NCBI GenBank assembly: GCA_033964015.1
Contig: CM066923.1
Coordinates: 8,421,978 to 8,485,977, forward strand
Length of the DNA stretch: 64,000 bases
Reading direction: 5' to 3'
Source of the DNA: Scolanthus callimorphus
Lineage: Eukaryota > Cnidaria > Anthozoa > Actiniaria > Edwardsiidae
Shown piece by piece: positions 1 to 13,600 of the stretch (the stretch's first letter is position 1; every line of letters begins with the position of its first letter). Under the pieces are notes generated by a model. That model made no database searches and was not told where the DNA came from. It saw only the letters and a list, made by a program, of their open reading frames with translations. Made by a program: the position numbers and the translations under genes.

Positions 1-1145
1 ATGGTCTCGGCGTGGAACAACTTTGTCACGGTACTTTTCACACACAATCATACGAAATCTGCTCTAGCATTGCAGGACTCTAACCACTGAGGCTGCACTG
101 GAGTTTAGCAACAGTGCCTATCAGCAAAAGTGATGTGTTTGTAAAGAGGACTTGTAATGATCAATCTTGAAATTCAATGCTGCAGGAATAGCTGGGAATA
201 TGAATTTTGAATTTGGAAGAACTTGAAGTCATTGAGGTGCATAGTTATTGTATCCTGTGGTTTTGCTGAGTGTTTGTTTCAACTCCATCTGGTACTCATG
301 CATAATGCAAATCAATTTCTTTGTTTTGATTTCATGCACATTAGTGAGTTGTTTCGTGCCCTAACGGTGTATGGGGTGTTTATGCCAGTGCCAGAAACAC
401 ACCTCAAAGACCCCTACTCAAGCATAAAAGTTCTTAGCTATTCTTCAAGAGTGTTGTGCTGTATCCAGCATGATAACACTGCTGTGCAGGCATTATCTTC
501 CTGTCTACATTTTGACAAAAACATATTTGTCTGTCTGCTTGTGAAACTTCAAAGTTTTGACAGGGAAACTTCAATGTTTTGATGGGCAAACTTCAATGTC
601 TTTGCCACAATATTGAAGTCTGCAATTCTTTTTCACCAAAAACAATTGAAAAAAGCCATTTAATATAATTTCATTTAGTCTTTAATAGCAAGTATATTTT
701 CACAATTCAGCCTATTGGCTGCAATGATTATATTTAATAAACTATCTATCTATCTATCTATCTAGTACTAAACTTTTTGTACCTTTTCCACTCATGAGTG
801 GCACCAAAACTTCACACATGGGTGGGCAAACTTTGAAGTTAAACTGTCAAAACTTTGAAGTTTTACAGAACATGTTTTTGTTGAGCCTGCAGATGGGTAC
901 TGATAGGTATGTACAACCAACGATTTCAGTTGCAAAAAGATGAGGCTGTAATTGTCAATCTATGAGGCCGGGGCATGGATTTGTCCCCACCAAGAAAAGG
1001 CTCAAGATTCCACCACTCAAAACCCCAAATACTATCATTTATTGTGAATGGCATAAGAAGGGGACTCAAATTGAACTCAAACACCACATGGGAGGTTTCT
1101 GGCTCTTGACAAATGGTATAAGGCAATCTTAAAATCTCCCTGTAC
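1..1145. other. Non-coding stretch at left edge, presumed DZIP1 intron
   Basis: I see no exon here. If DZIP1 continues, this is its intron after the exon at 1146-1211. A CTAT microsatellite at about 738-765 directly follows an AATAAA-like A/T-rich stretch, which is how many non-LTR retrotransposon 3' ends look. Open frames in this stretch have no recognisable similarity. Confidence 0.5.
738..765. repeat. (CTAT)n microsatellite
   Basis: Six tandem tetranucleotide units following a short A/T-rich sequence containing AATAAA. It may be the 3' tail of a decayed non-LTR retroelement, because the two retroelements near 30 kb end in the same style. Confidence 0.7.
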
Positions 1146-2794
1146 CTCAATTGCATCTTGTACTTTTTTTATTTCAGTTTCCAAGCTGCTAGATAAATAC
1201 TCCTGAGAATGCTGTAGAACAAATAAAATACTGTAACTTAAATATAATATATTTAGCAATTTAAATTTGAACAACAACTCTGTGACTCATTTCATGGCAA
1301 ATTATTACCAGTTTCAAGGGCCTGTAATGTCACAATGGGTCTTAGAAATGTTTTGGGGTTTTAGACTCATTTTTGCATTTTGTTAAATGACATTTGAAAA
1401 TGACAATTTCAAAAGTCAAGACCCCTGACTGTATTTGAAATGAATGAATGAAAAATATAATAAAAAATAAATAATATATATTAATAATAACTCTTGTTCA
1501 AATAAGAGTTAATACACTAATAAAACACACTATCACTGTGACTTGCTGACATGATGGCTTTTGAAATATTGAGCAAATTAAAAAACGTAACCCAAACAAT
1601 ACCTACCAACAAGTACTCAATTATTAGCTGGGCCAGGCGGAACAACTTGAAGAAGTTTGGATCAAAATGCACAGCTTGCATCCCCTAAAACAATTAATTT
1701 GAAGGTAAAACTTAAAAATTGTGGTATTATTAGGATTTCGATAGTAGGGATGTGGCAGTTGCAAGATTTTGATCAGTTCCCATAAATGCACAAACAATGA
1801 AAAACACACATTACTTACTAGTAAATATTTTGCATTACTTCACATTATTTAACTTTACATGACATCCATGTGATATCAGATCAACAAAACTCGCCTTTGT
1901 CTCATGTTGCAAATCTGATACAACATGATGGTGACTCCTGCCATAAACATTACATAAATTGTTTCCTCTGCATCAAAATGCAGATCAACACCACTTATTG
2001 CCAAAGCATTTCTGTGTAAGAGCTCTGGTACAGCTGTACCTACCAATTCTGCCTCTAGGTTGCAGTATGTTACATGCATGATGTTATCTTGTAAGGTCTT
2101 TAGGTCCATATCTCGAGCAAGTCTGTCTGGGTCAACTGAGGCTTTGAGCAAAAGATAAAACATTTTACTAAAATTGAAGTTTGCAATCACTGTGGTACAT
2201 CCAGAAATGTTACAAGGAATAAAGGAAGGGGGGGGGGGGAGGGAGGGTATGGTTATTATACAAAAGGTTGTTGCCTAATCAATCAATCGATCAATTAAAG
2301 GGTCTTCTCTTCATTGTGATGGAGCTCAAAATGGCTGAATATACAGACTGCTGGAAGGAGAGGTTTGAGGACTTAACTGGCAGTATTTGGATGGTGAAAA
2401 TTGCTGAAGTGCAGCTTACAATCGACATAACGGCTGTTGTACAGTTAATAGTGCATGCCTCCAAAATCCAGGGCAGTGTTGCACAAGGTAGACAATTCCC
2501 CACTCTTACAAGAGATCTATGGGACCTTGTGCGTATAGGATAGAAGGCAACTAAAGATGACTATTGCTGTACTGCAGTTACTTTATTTGTCTGTAATGTC
2601 ACTGTTTGTCTTACAGTGGATTTAAGTGTGATTTGTAAGAAATTAAATCTGAACAGCTGCAAAGATGCCCAGTAGATGATCACACTCAGAGTTAGAGAAA
2701 GGGAAAATAACTTTTGATCTCATGTCAATAATAACAACTTACCAAGTTTGCGCCAATCCACTTGCTGTATTCTCTTTCCAAATGCAAAATCCAT
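1146..2794 (-). CDS. DZIP1: DZIP1-like protein (DAZ-interacting zinc finger protein 1), 5' part
   Basis: DZIP1 is a basal-body protein needed for ciliogenesis and Hedgehog signalling (family knowledge). Four coding exons are visible: 2743-2794 (start codon; the exon itself begins at 2811 after a pyrimidine-rich acceptor, so there is an upstream 5' UTR exon), 2044-2141, 1607-1684 and 1146-1211. Phases agree (52+98+78+66 nt, 98 codons). The product begins MDFAFGKRIQQVDWRKL and continues with VDPDRLARDMDLKTLQDNI, then FDPNFFKLFRLAQLIIEYLL, then HSQEYLSSSLETEIKKVQDA. This is the conserved N-terminal DZIP1 region followed by the start of its coiled coil. The remaining exons, including the C2H2 zinc finger, must lie left of the window. 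The Cys-x-x-Cys I remember between the VDPDR and FRLAQL blocks of vertebrate DZIP1 is not evident. The gene is divergently arranged with UBXN7. Confidence 0.85.
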
Positions 2795-2811
2795 GGTCCC
2801 TGAAATGTTAC

Positions 2812-4693
2812 CTGAAAAAAAAAAACTTCTGTTTTGTAGCCGTAGGATAATTACTATTCTTGGTTTTCATGTGAAGTCACTGGTGGTAATGTTGTAGGAA
2901 CAATGCAAAAGAAACTTTATTTGCACAACCATTTTTTTCTGTTCTCCAAGTGATGAATGATAGAATAGACTGAGAAACTGTAGTCTGTGCTAAAATTTCA
3001 ACAGTGCAAAATGAAGTGAAACATTTTGGTAATAGTCGCTGATACTGGATATTGGATTCAACCAATATCCATGCAGGGACGTCAACCGAAGGACTTTGAA
3101 AATCTGGAGACCGACATGAAATGGCGAAATTTCCTGAAATTCTCCTGGGAGAAATATAGTTAATGTATTTCAGTCGTCTTTTCCTGGGAGATGAAGTGAA
3201 AAATCTTGAGATTTTTGGCAAAACCAGGAGAGTTGATGTCCCTGTCCATGTGCCACTTTAGTGTGTGCAGCAATATTGAGATTAGGCAGCCTCAAGGGTA
3301 CTCAGCATGAAGTCTATTTATTTAGCATTTTAAATGATTGGCATAATAATTTATAAAAACTTATATTGTTTGTGGTTCAGAATTTGGAATACAGAACTTG
3401 GAGCAAAATCTGTCCACATCAATTGAAATAAACATATAAAACATTCAATGATAATACTGTTTTACTTTATTTGTATAGAAAACATAAACACACTTTTGTA
3501 AAGCCATCATGGTCCACACAATTGCAAATGAACCCTCTTGCTATATTTTACGTGATTAAAAATGGTTTGGTGGAACCAGGTCAATAGCTAAACAAAAAAG
3601 AAATCATAACAAGTACAATAAACATATCTAAAATGGCTAATAATAATTTAATCACCCATGAACAAAAGCTAATACTATAATAATCTTGAACTGCAACCAA
3701 CGAACCAACTCTCCATCATTAAACTTGCATAAACTCCAATTTATAACCTGGTTAGAGACTTTATAGAAAGAAAATAGTTCAGGGGGAATCTCTAATTATT
3801 GCAATCATTATTTAATGAGAAACATGTCTCTAATACTTCAGCCTAGCTGAGCGTTTGCGAAGTAAACATTTTTAAAAGCCATGCAAAGTCAGATATCGAT
3901 CTTCTCTAGAACTTTGTCTTTCGTTGCTCAATCTCTTTGTAGCAACGTCAAAACACTTTACATTTAAAAAACAATTTATAACTCACCTTTTCTCCTTGCG
4001 CTAAAGTGCATCTACACTTTCTGTTCTTTGAACACTCAAATTTGCTTCGTGAGTTCCATTCTAAGTGAACAGTTCATGGTTTTGCAAAAAGTCAACTCCG
4101 AAGAAAGTAAAGTCGCTGGAGATTAAACGAAAGGAACATTCAAATTCCGCGCTGTTTGGGTTTCAATTTTAAACCTGAAAACTCCTTTCTATCACAATAA
4201 TTTCTCTTCCAAGAAGTTCTGTAAACTTTCTGTCATATTCAAGCTTGTTTTAGGTGATTTCGCTAGCTGGGAAACCACAAATGCCACGAAAAATGCGACG
4301 AAGTACAAAACATTTCACCTCGCATTATCAACAACAGGAACGCTCAAAATAGTCGCGTGCTTGACCCAGGCCCCTAGGGGCTTCGGGATTACGAAAATGT
4401 AACGAATGACGTCGGTTCTTGTCGTAAAATATTCGGTAATGTTCCGGAACCTCATCAATGAATTGGAAAACTGCGATATTTGGAGCATCAAAATGTCCGA
4501 ACAACCTCATATTAATTCAAATGACACCAATACATTATATTTTTGCATAAAAATGTTATTGCTGACAAGTGAAGTTTGATTTTTCGTTGTTTTTCTAATT
4601 CATTACGACCCGCAACCCGCGGGAACTCACTCTTTCCCAGACCTTTTCCTGTTGTCGGTTTCCCGCGGTTTGTGTTCGCGGTTGAAAACCAAA
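2812..4693. promoter_or_regulatory. Head-to-head intergenic region of DZIP1 and UBXN7, candidate bidirectional promoter
   Basis: The region lies between the DZIP1 acceptor at 2811 and the UBXN7 start codon at 4694, so it must hold the DZIP1 leader and probably both start sites. The part nearest UBXN7 (about 4330-4690) is richer in G+C and CpG than its surroundings, which fits a CpG-containing housekeeping promoter. No TATA box was convincing. A dispersed repeat occupies 3073-3244. Confidence 0.4.
3073..3244. mobile_element. Dispersed inverted-repeat element, GGGACGTCAAC family, copy 1
   Basis: The element starts CAGGGACGTCAACC and ends GAGAGTTGATGTCCCTG, an inverted repeat. A closely similar element lies at 48822-48995, and one-sided fragments begin near 52885 and 55143. 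Confidence 0.6.
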
Positions 4694-7600
4694 ATGGCGG
4701 AGAAGTGGTCCAAATTGATCGCCGAATTTATCAACGTCACGGGCGCCCCGGACGCTATAGCAAAGTCATTACTCGAAGCAACTAATGGGAACTTAGAAAT
4801 GGCAATAGAAATGCATTTTGACTCATGCACGGGAGAAGAACCCGCTAATACGTCAACCGGTGCTGGCTCATCCAGCCAAGTCGACATCCCTCCGATCCCT
4901 CCAGCTCCAAAACCCAGGTGAAATGTACTGGTCAGAAATGGAAACTTACAGAAACACACTTTCGATGCTGCAGAACCCATTGGTAATCGTTTCTGTTAGG
5001 GATGGTGTACTATGATTTAACCTAAATATATGTGATTTAGTAAAAGTTCATGAATGGAGCGATGTTACTGGAGAGCCTGGAAAACGAGTTTACGTTTTCG
5101 AAAGCATGTCTGATGATTTTGGAACCGTCACTGATTCAAGTTTTGACTTCAGAATTATTTTCCGTATTCCTGAATTTCAATACTTTTTTAGAATGGAGTT
5201 AGGGTTATTTTTACCTCTACGATTTTAAGTAAATGTGTTAACTTAATAAGCTTAATTAAAAAAATGTTAATTAGGCTTTATAATTTTGGTTCATTTAATA
5301 ATACGAGCTCCATACAATTTTACATTTCTTCCTGCACTGTTTGACCAGCGGAAGTCATATCTCCTAGAAAGTCTAGCAGATGAGATGATAGTGTTGAAAT
5401 TGCACTGGTTTTATTTAATTTTATTAAAATTGTCTGACAGGAAAGTTGCAGAATACCCACTCATTGAATTTGCATCTCTCTCAGTTTCTTATTGAACGAG
5501 GCAGAACAAAGCAAAATGATCTATTCATATTCAAATCAGTGAGGAAGTATTCTTCAATCAAGCCTGTCTGACATACTTTTTTTATTAAGATACGTTTTGT
5601 TTGATTAGTGATCAGGAAGAGGAAGTGCGAGCTCCCATTCCGCAAACAAGAGGAATCTTAGTTGACCAGCCGTATCACTGTAAGTAGGAAGTCATACAGC
5701 CAAGTGTCTACGAAAAATGCCACCACAATTATTAATTGTGTGGTTCCAGAAAATATCCATGGTATATATTCCCCTCCATGGAAGGGTGTTAAAGAGTGAC
5801 ACCCCCATCCCACCCCTCTAGAATTTCCAAAGGAAAATACAGTATTTGTGTGGAAGAAATTAGGTAAATAATATGCCTAATAATCCCTTCCATGGCAATC
5901 CCTTCCATGGGGGGAGGAGGGATGGATATTTCTGGAACCACACATTGCAAAAGACCTCCTCGGCTTGGGCGTAATGTTTTCCCATTTCAGATCACGTGCC
6001 GTTTATTTCAATATTCTTTCTTTGTTTGGAATATTAAATATATATAAATTTTATATATTCTTTGGTGCATAGTAGAAAAAGAAAGAAAGATTACTCACGG
6101 GAATGCCATGTGATCTGGAATTGGAAAACATTACGTCCAAGCCATGCCATGGAGGTCTATTTAGCTCTTGTTGTCACATTCAATCACCTGCCTATAAACC
6201 CGCCTCTCCCTGCTCACGTTGTTCAAAGGTGGGCCACCATGGTAATTAATCTAGGATTAGTGATAAACCACTTTCAAGCAACTGGAACCAGAAGTTAACA
6301 AGTGATAACCAACCCAATGGGGATACCATAATGATCTAATTAATGATCTAATTGTGGTCTGCTAAAAGCTTTATCATTTTTACTAAACCATATTAATTAG
6401 TTTACAATTAGGCCGTAGCTAGAAATGTTTGTCTGGGGTGGCAAGCCTTGGTCATCCTTCACTTTCATTTTTTATTCTCTGCAAATTTCCTTATTTTATT
6501 TGTTTACATGGCAATAATAAGAACTAACTCAGAATGAATGAAAAACTTTTTCAGCATTTCAAGCCAGAAAGAGAGCGTCAAAATCAGTGTTTGATGCTTT
6601 TAGAGATTTCCAAGCTGAAGCAAGTAAGTTTTAATTGATAAAATTACTCTTGTTAATATAAAGTCAGTGACACACTCACTTTTTGATTAATGTTGTATAT
6701 TCCATCTACCAGTGGACCCCCCATGGGGGTAATCAGATATAAATATGATGACGACTTTTTTTTTGGGGGGGGGGGGATTTTTCTTTATTTTTGGGGGGGT
6801 TGAAACTTCTGACAGGCTAGTTGATCATCAAGATACTGCCTTAAGCTGAAAGTGAAGCTATTTCTGGGAAACATAATATGATGGGCTTCATGTGTATTAA
6901 GTAGCCTTTTAAAGCTAAAAAAGTTGGGTATTTTTGGGTATCATATTTTGGGAGCAGGTATTTTTTGGTATCAAATTTATGGCTCAGGTATTTTTTTGGG
7001 TATGGAATTTGGAGCTTCGTCGGACCTCCCCGTCATTTTTATATCCAAGTACCCCCCTGGGCAGTGGACACAAGAGAATGTAGTATTATGTAGTCCTCTT
7101 CCAGCCATTGTGTGATTCCAGAAAACTTCGAAGACGAAGTTTGAGATATGACCCCCCAGCACTCTTGAATTTCAAGTGAAAAATACAGTGTGATTGTATG
7201 GGAAATAAAAGGCATTTAACCTCTATCCTGGAATTTCCTAATCCCTTCCATGGGGGAGGTATGGATTTTTTCTGGAATCACTCATTGTTGCCCTCAAGTC
7301 AAACACTTAAACGTAATAGTACTGGGTAAGGCCTGCGTTTCATGTAGAAACCTAAATTAAACACTCAAGGCACTAATGCAGGTGACTCATCCTGACTTTC
7401 CTGGTCAGAGACATATTGTAATTTCAGAAAAAAAATCCATACCTATCCCACAGAAAGTATTTGGAAATTCCAGATGTGGGTCAAATGGCTTATATTTCCA
7501 ATACAACCAAATGTATTTTTCATATGAAATTCCAGAGGGGTGGGGTTGGAGGGTCATACATGTATCTCAACTCCTTCCATGGTGGCTGATGAATGTTTCT

Positions 7601-10600
7601 GAATTTTGTTTCAATTTTCTAACCAAAGAGTATTTGTGGCAACCACAACTCATCCATTTTTATGTGTTTCTTTATTTACAGAGGAACAGGAACAGCTAGC
7701 TTCAGGGGCAGCCTCTGGCTCAACTAAAAGAAAAACTCTACAAGATCTCTTTAGACCCCCTATTGATCTACTTCATAAAGGGACATTTGAAACAGTAAGT
7801 TAATTATAAGCTATTCCAAAGACCACAATGACATTCTTTGTCCTACAAGAAGTAGATTGAAAAATGTCAGAATCAAATTGAGTTCAAGAAGGCCCATTTT
7901 CCCATGCAATTCCAGGCTCCCCACATTGGAAAGCTTCTTAAAGATTTGTCCTACATAAAGCTTGTAATATATAGTAGCTCATAAACACACAATTAAATAA
8001 TGTCACTCTGTAGAAACCCATGATTTTCCTTTGCATAGGATTGAAACTGATGGAAAGGAGCTGACAGAAGAGTCCATTTTCCCATGAAATTCCAGGTTCC
8101 ACAATAGTTGTAAAGCTGGACATCCCCAGACTTCAAAAGAAATCCTTGACAAGATTTCCCATGATTGGAAAAATTCCCAGTTACCTGATAAACAGCTTTT
8201 TTTCATGTGATTAAAAAAGCCAGGGGTGCCACTTGATTATTTTGATATTCTGTTATCTAGGGTAAAATTGCTGGACAGCAGCAAAAGAAGTGGCTATTGA
8301 TCAATGTCCAGGATGTCCAGGAATTCCGGTGTCAGCAGCTCAATAGAGATGTGTGGAGTAATGGACAAGTGCGAAACATGCTCAAGGAACATTTCATATT
8401 ATGGCAGGTACAGTAAAAGGATGGGCAAACATACAGCAGAGGATCACCTACATTTAACAAGTTACAGCCATTCTCAGTTACACGCGGTCGTCTGGAAAAA
8501 AGCTTGCAAGCGTAAACTCGTTTGTTGTCAAAGTTTCCATGGCAACGCACGTGCTTTCGCCGGCTTGCCACGCTCAGACAAGACAGAAAAACGAGTTTTT
8601 GCTTGCAAGCTTTTTCCCCGCGACCACATGTAACTAAGAATTGGCTGTAAGTGATGTCAACCCTTGAAAAAATCCAGCGAAATTTAGACTTTTTTTATGA
8701 CCTGCCAGAAGCCCTGAATATTATGGCAATTCTCTAAAATTTGCCTGTGAGGGTTGGCACCTCTGCATGTCTTACAAGTTTGAGGAGGGGAAACCATAAT
8801 GGAATCTCATGTGGAGAAGAGTTCTCTATATCTGGCATCTAGAATTAGTACAATTTTCTTAAATGTATTCTGTATGACTGCCTTTATTGCAATTTGCTTT
8901 TCTCACATGGCAAGTTTGAAAGGGAAGCGAAGGTGAAAATAAACAGCACTTGCAATCTGCTCTCCAACAGTGTTGCTTCATCAATGTTTTAAATCTTTTT
9001 TTTTAATCTTTTTTTTAATTTCGGCTCTTATAAATCATTTTTAAGTAAATCATGTTTCACTTAAAAGTAACAAAACAAAAGAACAACAAAGGCAAAACTT
9101 TATTCTTGGAGTCTAAACTTAATCTACTTTATGTTGCAGGTTTATAGAGACACTGATGAGGGAGAAAGATTTATTCAATTTTATCATGTAGCCCAATACC
9201 CATATATTGGCATTCTAGACCCAAGAACAGGTACATTTGAAAATGTAACCCCTGGCCTGTACTTTCCAAGATGAATGAAGTCTTGGAACTTAGCAATGTA
9301 CAATTCCCACATTTTGTAGTACTTTTTCAAACATAAATGTGGCCAGCAAAAACTTGGCTAGAAAATTCTTCCAACAAGCATCTCTGTTTCCAGACAACAG
9401 ACCATCCACATTTTTGACTGCTAATTCGCTAATTTTGGCCAAGTATGGTGAAGTTCATTCTCATTTCTGTTTGCCAGTGATCACTATGATAAGAAAATTA
9501 TTAATAATATTTCATGATTTTAGGTGAAAAGCTTGTTGAATGGGGATTTATGGATGCACAAGCATTTTGTGAAAATGGTAAGTCTTTTTGGAGCTGCAGA
9601 CTATTGAAAACTCCTATTGACTCCACAGGATGTACTTGACCAGTAGCCTGCCTGCAGCCAGTATTGTAACCTTAAAAGGTCTGTATGCAGGCTATTGGCC
9701 AGCAATAGACAGATGAAAAGTCATATTACAAGAAGGAATTATAAAATAGCTAAGATAGTACGCACACTCTGATTGGTTGAGAGCTGTGCATTCTCACATT
9801 ATAAACGCATGGCAGATGCAAAGCTATTTTATAAAAGTAATAAAAAGCGGATTTCTGTGATTTATAATGTGATAAACACACTTGTGATGCTGGAAAAACA
9901 CGAGAAAAGTTTCAAAGTTTTCTCATGTTTTTCCAGCATCCCTCGTGCGTTTCTCACATTATAAAACACTTACAGCTGTTTCAGGTAACACACGACGTCG
10001 CCGTTGCTGCCAGAGTTTGGCAGTGCTGTCCATCAATGCAATCCGTGTCCGTGTGAGCCAATCATATCCTTACTCAGTGCATTCGATTGGCTTCCCTTGT
10101 GAGACATGTCGCAACAGAAGCCAGTTCACTGCACTAGGCGAAACTAGGCAAGGATCTGATTGGCTCACATGGTTTGATTGACTACACAGGAAAACCCAAC
10201 TGCTAAAAGCTCTCTTGATGTTTTGAACGTGCTGGGTCGCGTGTTACCTGAAACAGCTGTAATGACATGTGGACACTGCGTTCAACACACTGATTTGGCT
10301 TTTGGGATTTTCTGTCGGTCCAACTATCTGAGCCAATCATATTCTTGCCCTGGTTGGCCTAGAGCACTTGGCTAGCATTCATCACAATGTTTGTCTGGAT
10401 TTGTTGTGATGGAACCAGGCGACTGCACTAGGAATTGAAATGGACAAAGACCTGCATTGGCTCAGATGTTTTGATTGACTTTGCAGAAATACCCAAAATT
10501 CCTATAGCCAACACGATCCTTTGAAGGCAGGGATCATACAGCATGTTATCTGAATAATGGAAGTGACCAAAAGTATCAACAAGGAAGAAAAAAAATATGT

Positions 10601-13600
10601 GGAAAAATATGTCTATCGGTGAGCTGCCAATTAACCTATCAGCTGCGTTGAATCTTCTTTCATTCTGCAGTTACAGATTTCTTAATGAATCATACTGGGC
10701 TTGATGGTGAAAGTCCACCTCTCAAGAAAGCTAAGAGAGTAAGTGTTAAAATATGAGATCAAAAGAATACATACAAGCAATAGTGGACCAACAATTGCTT
10801 TAGCATCCTTATGCAGGCCCGTAGCCAGGTATTGTTGTGTGGGGGTGCTAATCTAGAAAAAGCGGACCAACGTGGTATGAATTTTATTAACCGAATTTAT
10901 TAATTCACTAGAAAAAGCAAATATACAAAACTGGCTGTATGCCAAAGTGACTGCAGTCTTCTGTTTGGCCCATTTAGGGAAGCGGTCAAAACATTTGTAC
11001 TCGAACGGAACCCAATTTTATCACGGGAGGTGGTAGGTCCCGTGCTGTACCACCCCACCCCCACCCGTTTTTTTTCAATGCCCATTTTCTCCGTGCTCAA
11101 GTAAGGGATGTTGGATGTTATTGCATGGATGTGTTGCTCTCGCTATAAAGAAGACGGTGCTGGGTTAATCTTTTGTATTTACTTATTATTTTACAAGATA
11201 TTCGCAGTTAAAAATGGCCATTTTTTCCTAAAAGAAGGTTGGTTGCGGCATACACCACCCCATCGGGTCCCATTCGAGTACAGATGTTTTGACCACTTCC
11301 CTTAGTCACTAAAACAGTGTCTTAAAAACAAGTCTTAAATGTGGACCTTTTTGTCGCATGGGGGGTGCTTGCGCACCCCTGGAACCCCCCTGGCTACGGG
11401 CCTGCTTATGGGAAGGGTTGGTGCAAAGCGGCAGTGACAAAGGTGTCATAAGGAAGTCTTCCGTGGCACTAGTCACACTGATTTCTCAGTGAAAAGTAGA
11501 GCAGATTTCAGATGAATGTTGTGAATTATTTGGAATTACTTTGCAATCACTCCTGCGACGTTAACTTTTTTTGAGAGGTACCATTGTCACCTAATTAGAA
11601 AATTCTAGTTACCAAGTAGTGAAGTTTGGCCACCACAATAAAAATCTGGTCGCCATCTTTTCCTCCTGAATTAATGCTGTTGGCAGCGAATTTTGAGCAC
11701 CTGGTAAATGCTTGCTTACCGAAAACCCTAACTCTAGCCACGCCCTTGACAACCATATGGTCGCAATGTCAGGCCCTGCACTCCTATAGGCCGATCCTTG
11801 GTGACATCATTGTTTACATTCACGAAATTTTTAAAACGCTGCATCTAGCTTTGAAAATGCAATGCAATGCTCAAAATAGGTTCATTTTTTATTCTTAAAA
11901 AATACTTTTCCAGGCTAGTTGAAGCTTTTCAAATTGTGTGAAATCATTGGGGCAAAACGCTCATTAGCTCACATGTTTCCTCTAAATTGAACGTTGCACC
12001 ACACGCTTAGAATTCGAGATATCAGCTTGAAATTTTCCAATTACAATTCATTTACAGTGCTCTAGTCATCATTTTATAGCTTCCTTGAACGGTCTGATTC
12101 TGAACAGTGCTTATGCTAATGGGCTCAAATTGTAAACAAAGGATCCTCCTAATTATGTTTTCTTCAGAATTAGTCTAAACACTCTGCTATTGGCTTCACT
12201 ACAGTCACATGAAATCCGCTCTAAACTTACCTTCTTGATAGAGTTGGGAGCACAAAGTTCCATCAAGCAGCTCCAAGCACATGGGAAACCGTCTCATCCA
12301 CCCATCAGTTAGAGCGGATTTCACATGACTGTCAAGACTTGTTATGTAATTGCGATTGCTTTGCGTTCTCATTGGCTACTCGTTTTTCTCAGCCAATCAA
12401 ATTCTGTAGTAAATACAATTGTGTAATTATTACTCAGTAGAGCGGATTTCACATGACTGTCAACACTTGTTATGTAATTGCGATTGCTTTGCGTTCTCAT
12501 TGGCTACTCGTTTTTCTCATCCAATCAAATTCTGTAGTTAATACAATTGTGCAATTACTTAGTAATTGGTTCGGCTTGCAATTGGCTGGGACAAAAGCCA
12601 TTTAGGAGCAAGTCGTGATTTCTCTCGATTCTGATTGGCTAGTGATTGCTCAGTTGCAATTGTTTTCACGACAGTCATGTGAAAACCGCTCTTATTGGTT
12701 CGGCTTGCAATTGGAGCAAGTCGTGATTTCTCTTGATTCTCATTGGCTAGTGATTGCTCAATTGCAATTGATTTCACGATGGTCATGTGAAAACCGCTCT
12801 ATCACGCATGTGAAAACACCAAGCAACAACCACTGACCACTATCAATAGCCAGCTTGAAAGGTCATTAGCTGCGACTTTTGCGAGCTACTGTTAACCAAA
12901 CTAGGAGGCTGATAGGCAACTGCTAGCACAACTTAACTTTGATTATTACTAATCTCATTTACAGGAGTCTATTGTTGACGCATCTGAGGATTCTCAGCTA
13001 GAAGCAGCAATTGCAGCATCACTACGTTACTCCACATCAACTAAAGATGATGCCAGTGACAACGATGACGATGCGGATGATGACAATGATTTAGAATTTA
13101 CTGACTCTGAGGACGAAGAAAGCTGGAAACCCCAGAAAATTTCAAAACCATTCGCAAACAGAATAGTAACACTAATATTACAAACATTTGTCCCAGTGGT
13201 AAAGCTTCAACAAGTAGCAGGCAAACGAATAATTTACCAGATTCTGCAACTTGTAGTAATAGCAGCATGACAGTTCCTGGAAATGTGAGAGATGGTAGTT
13301 CATCCTTAGTCTCGTCTACAAGGGGTAAGGGCGTGGTCAATACCCCTACACCCTCAACGGCAACTGCCGATAATAGCAGAGTAACATCAAGTGATGATTC
13401 AACTTCTTACAAAATGTGGGAAGAAGAAAGAGGTAAGAAAAACACGAAGAGAGTACTGAGTATTGTTTTCAAGAGTCTGGATGATATTGTATTGACGAGA
13501 AAGAGTAAAACCTATTCAAAAACATGGCTCAGAAATCATACTCTGAAATCGGCCGAGTTGGGAACGTTTATGCATTGTTGAAGATCGAGTTTGGTAAGAC

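Noticed and set aside
2268..2543. Plus-strand open frame of 91 residues
   Set aside because: It lies inside DZIP1 intron 1 on the opposite strand and has no recognisable domain or splice-consistent extension.
3933..3956. GTTGCT and AGCAAC half-sites near the DZIP1 leader, considered as an RFX X-box
   Set aside because: The half-sites are 12 bases apart, far more than the 0-3 bases in functional X-boxes.
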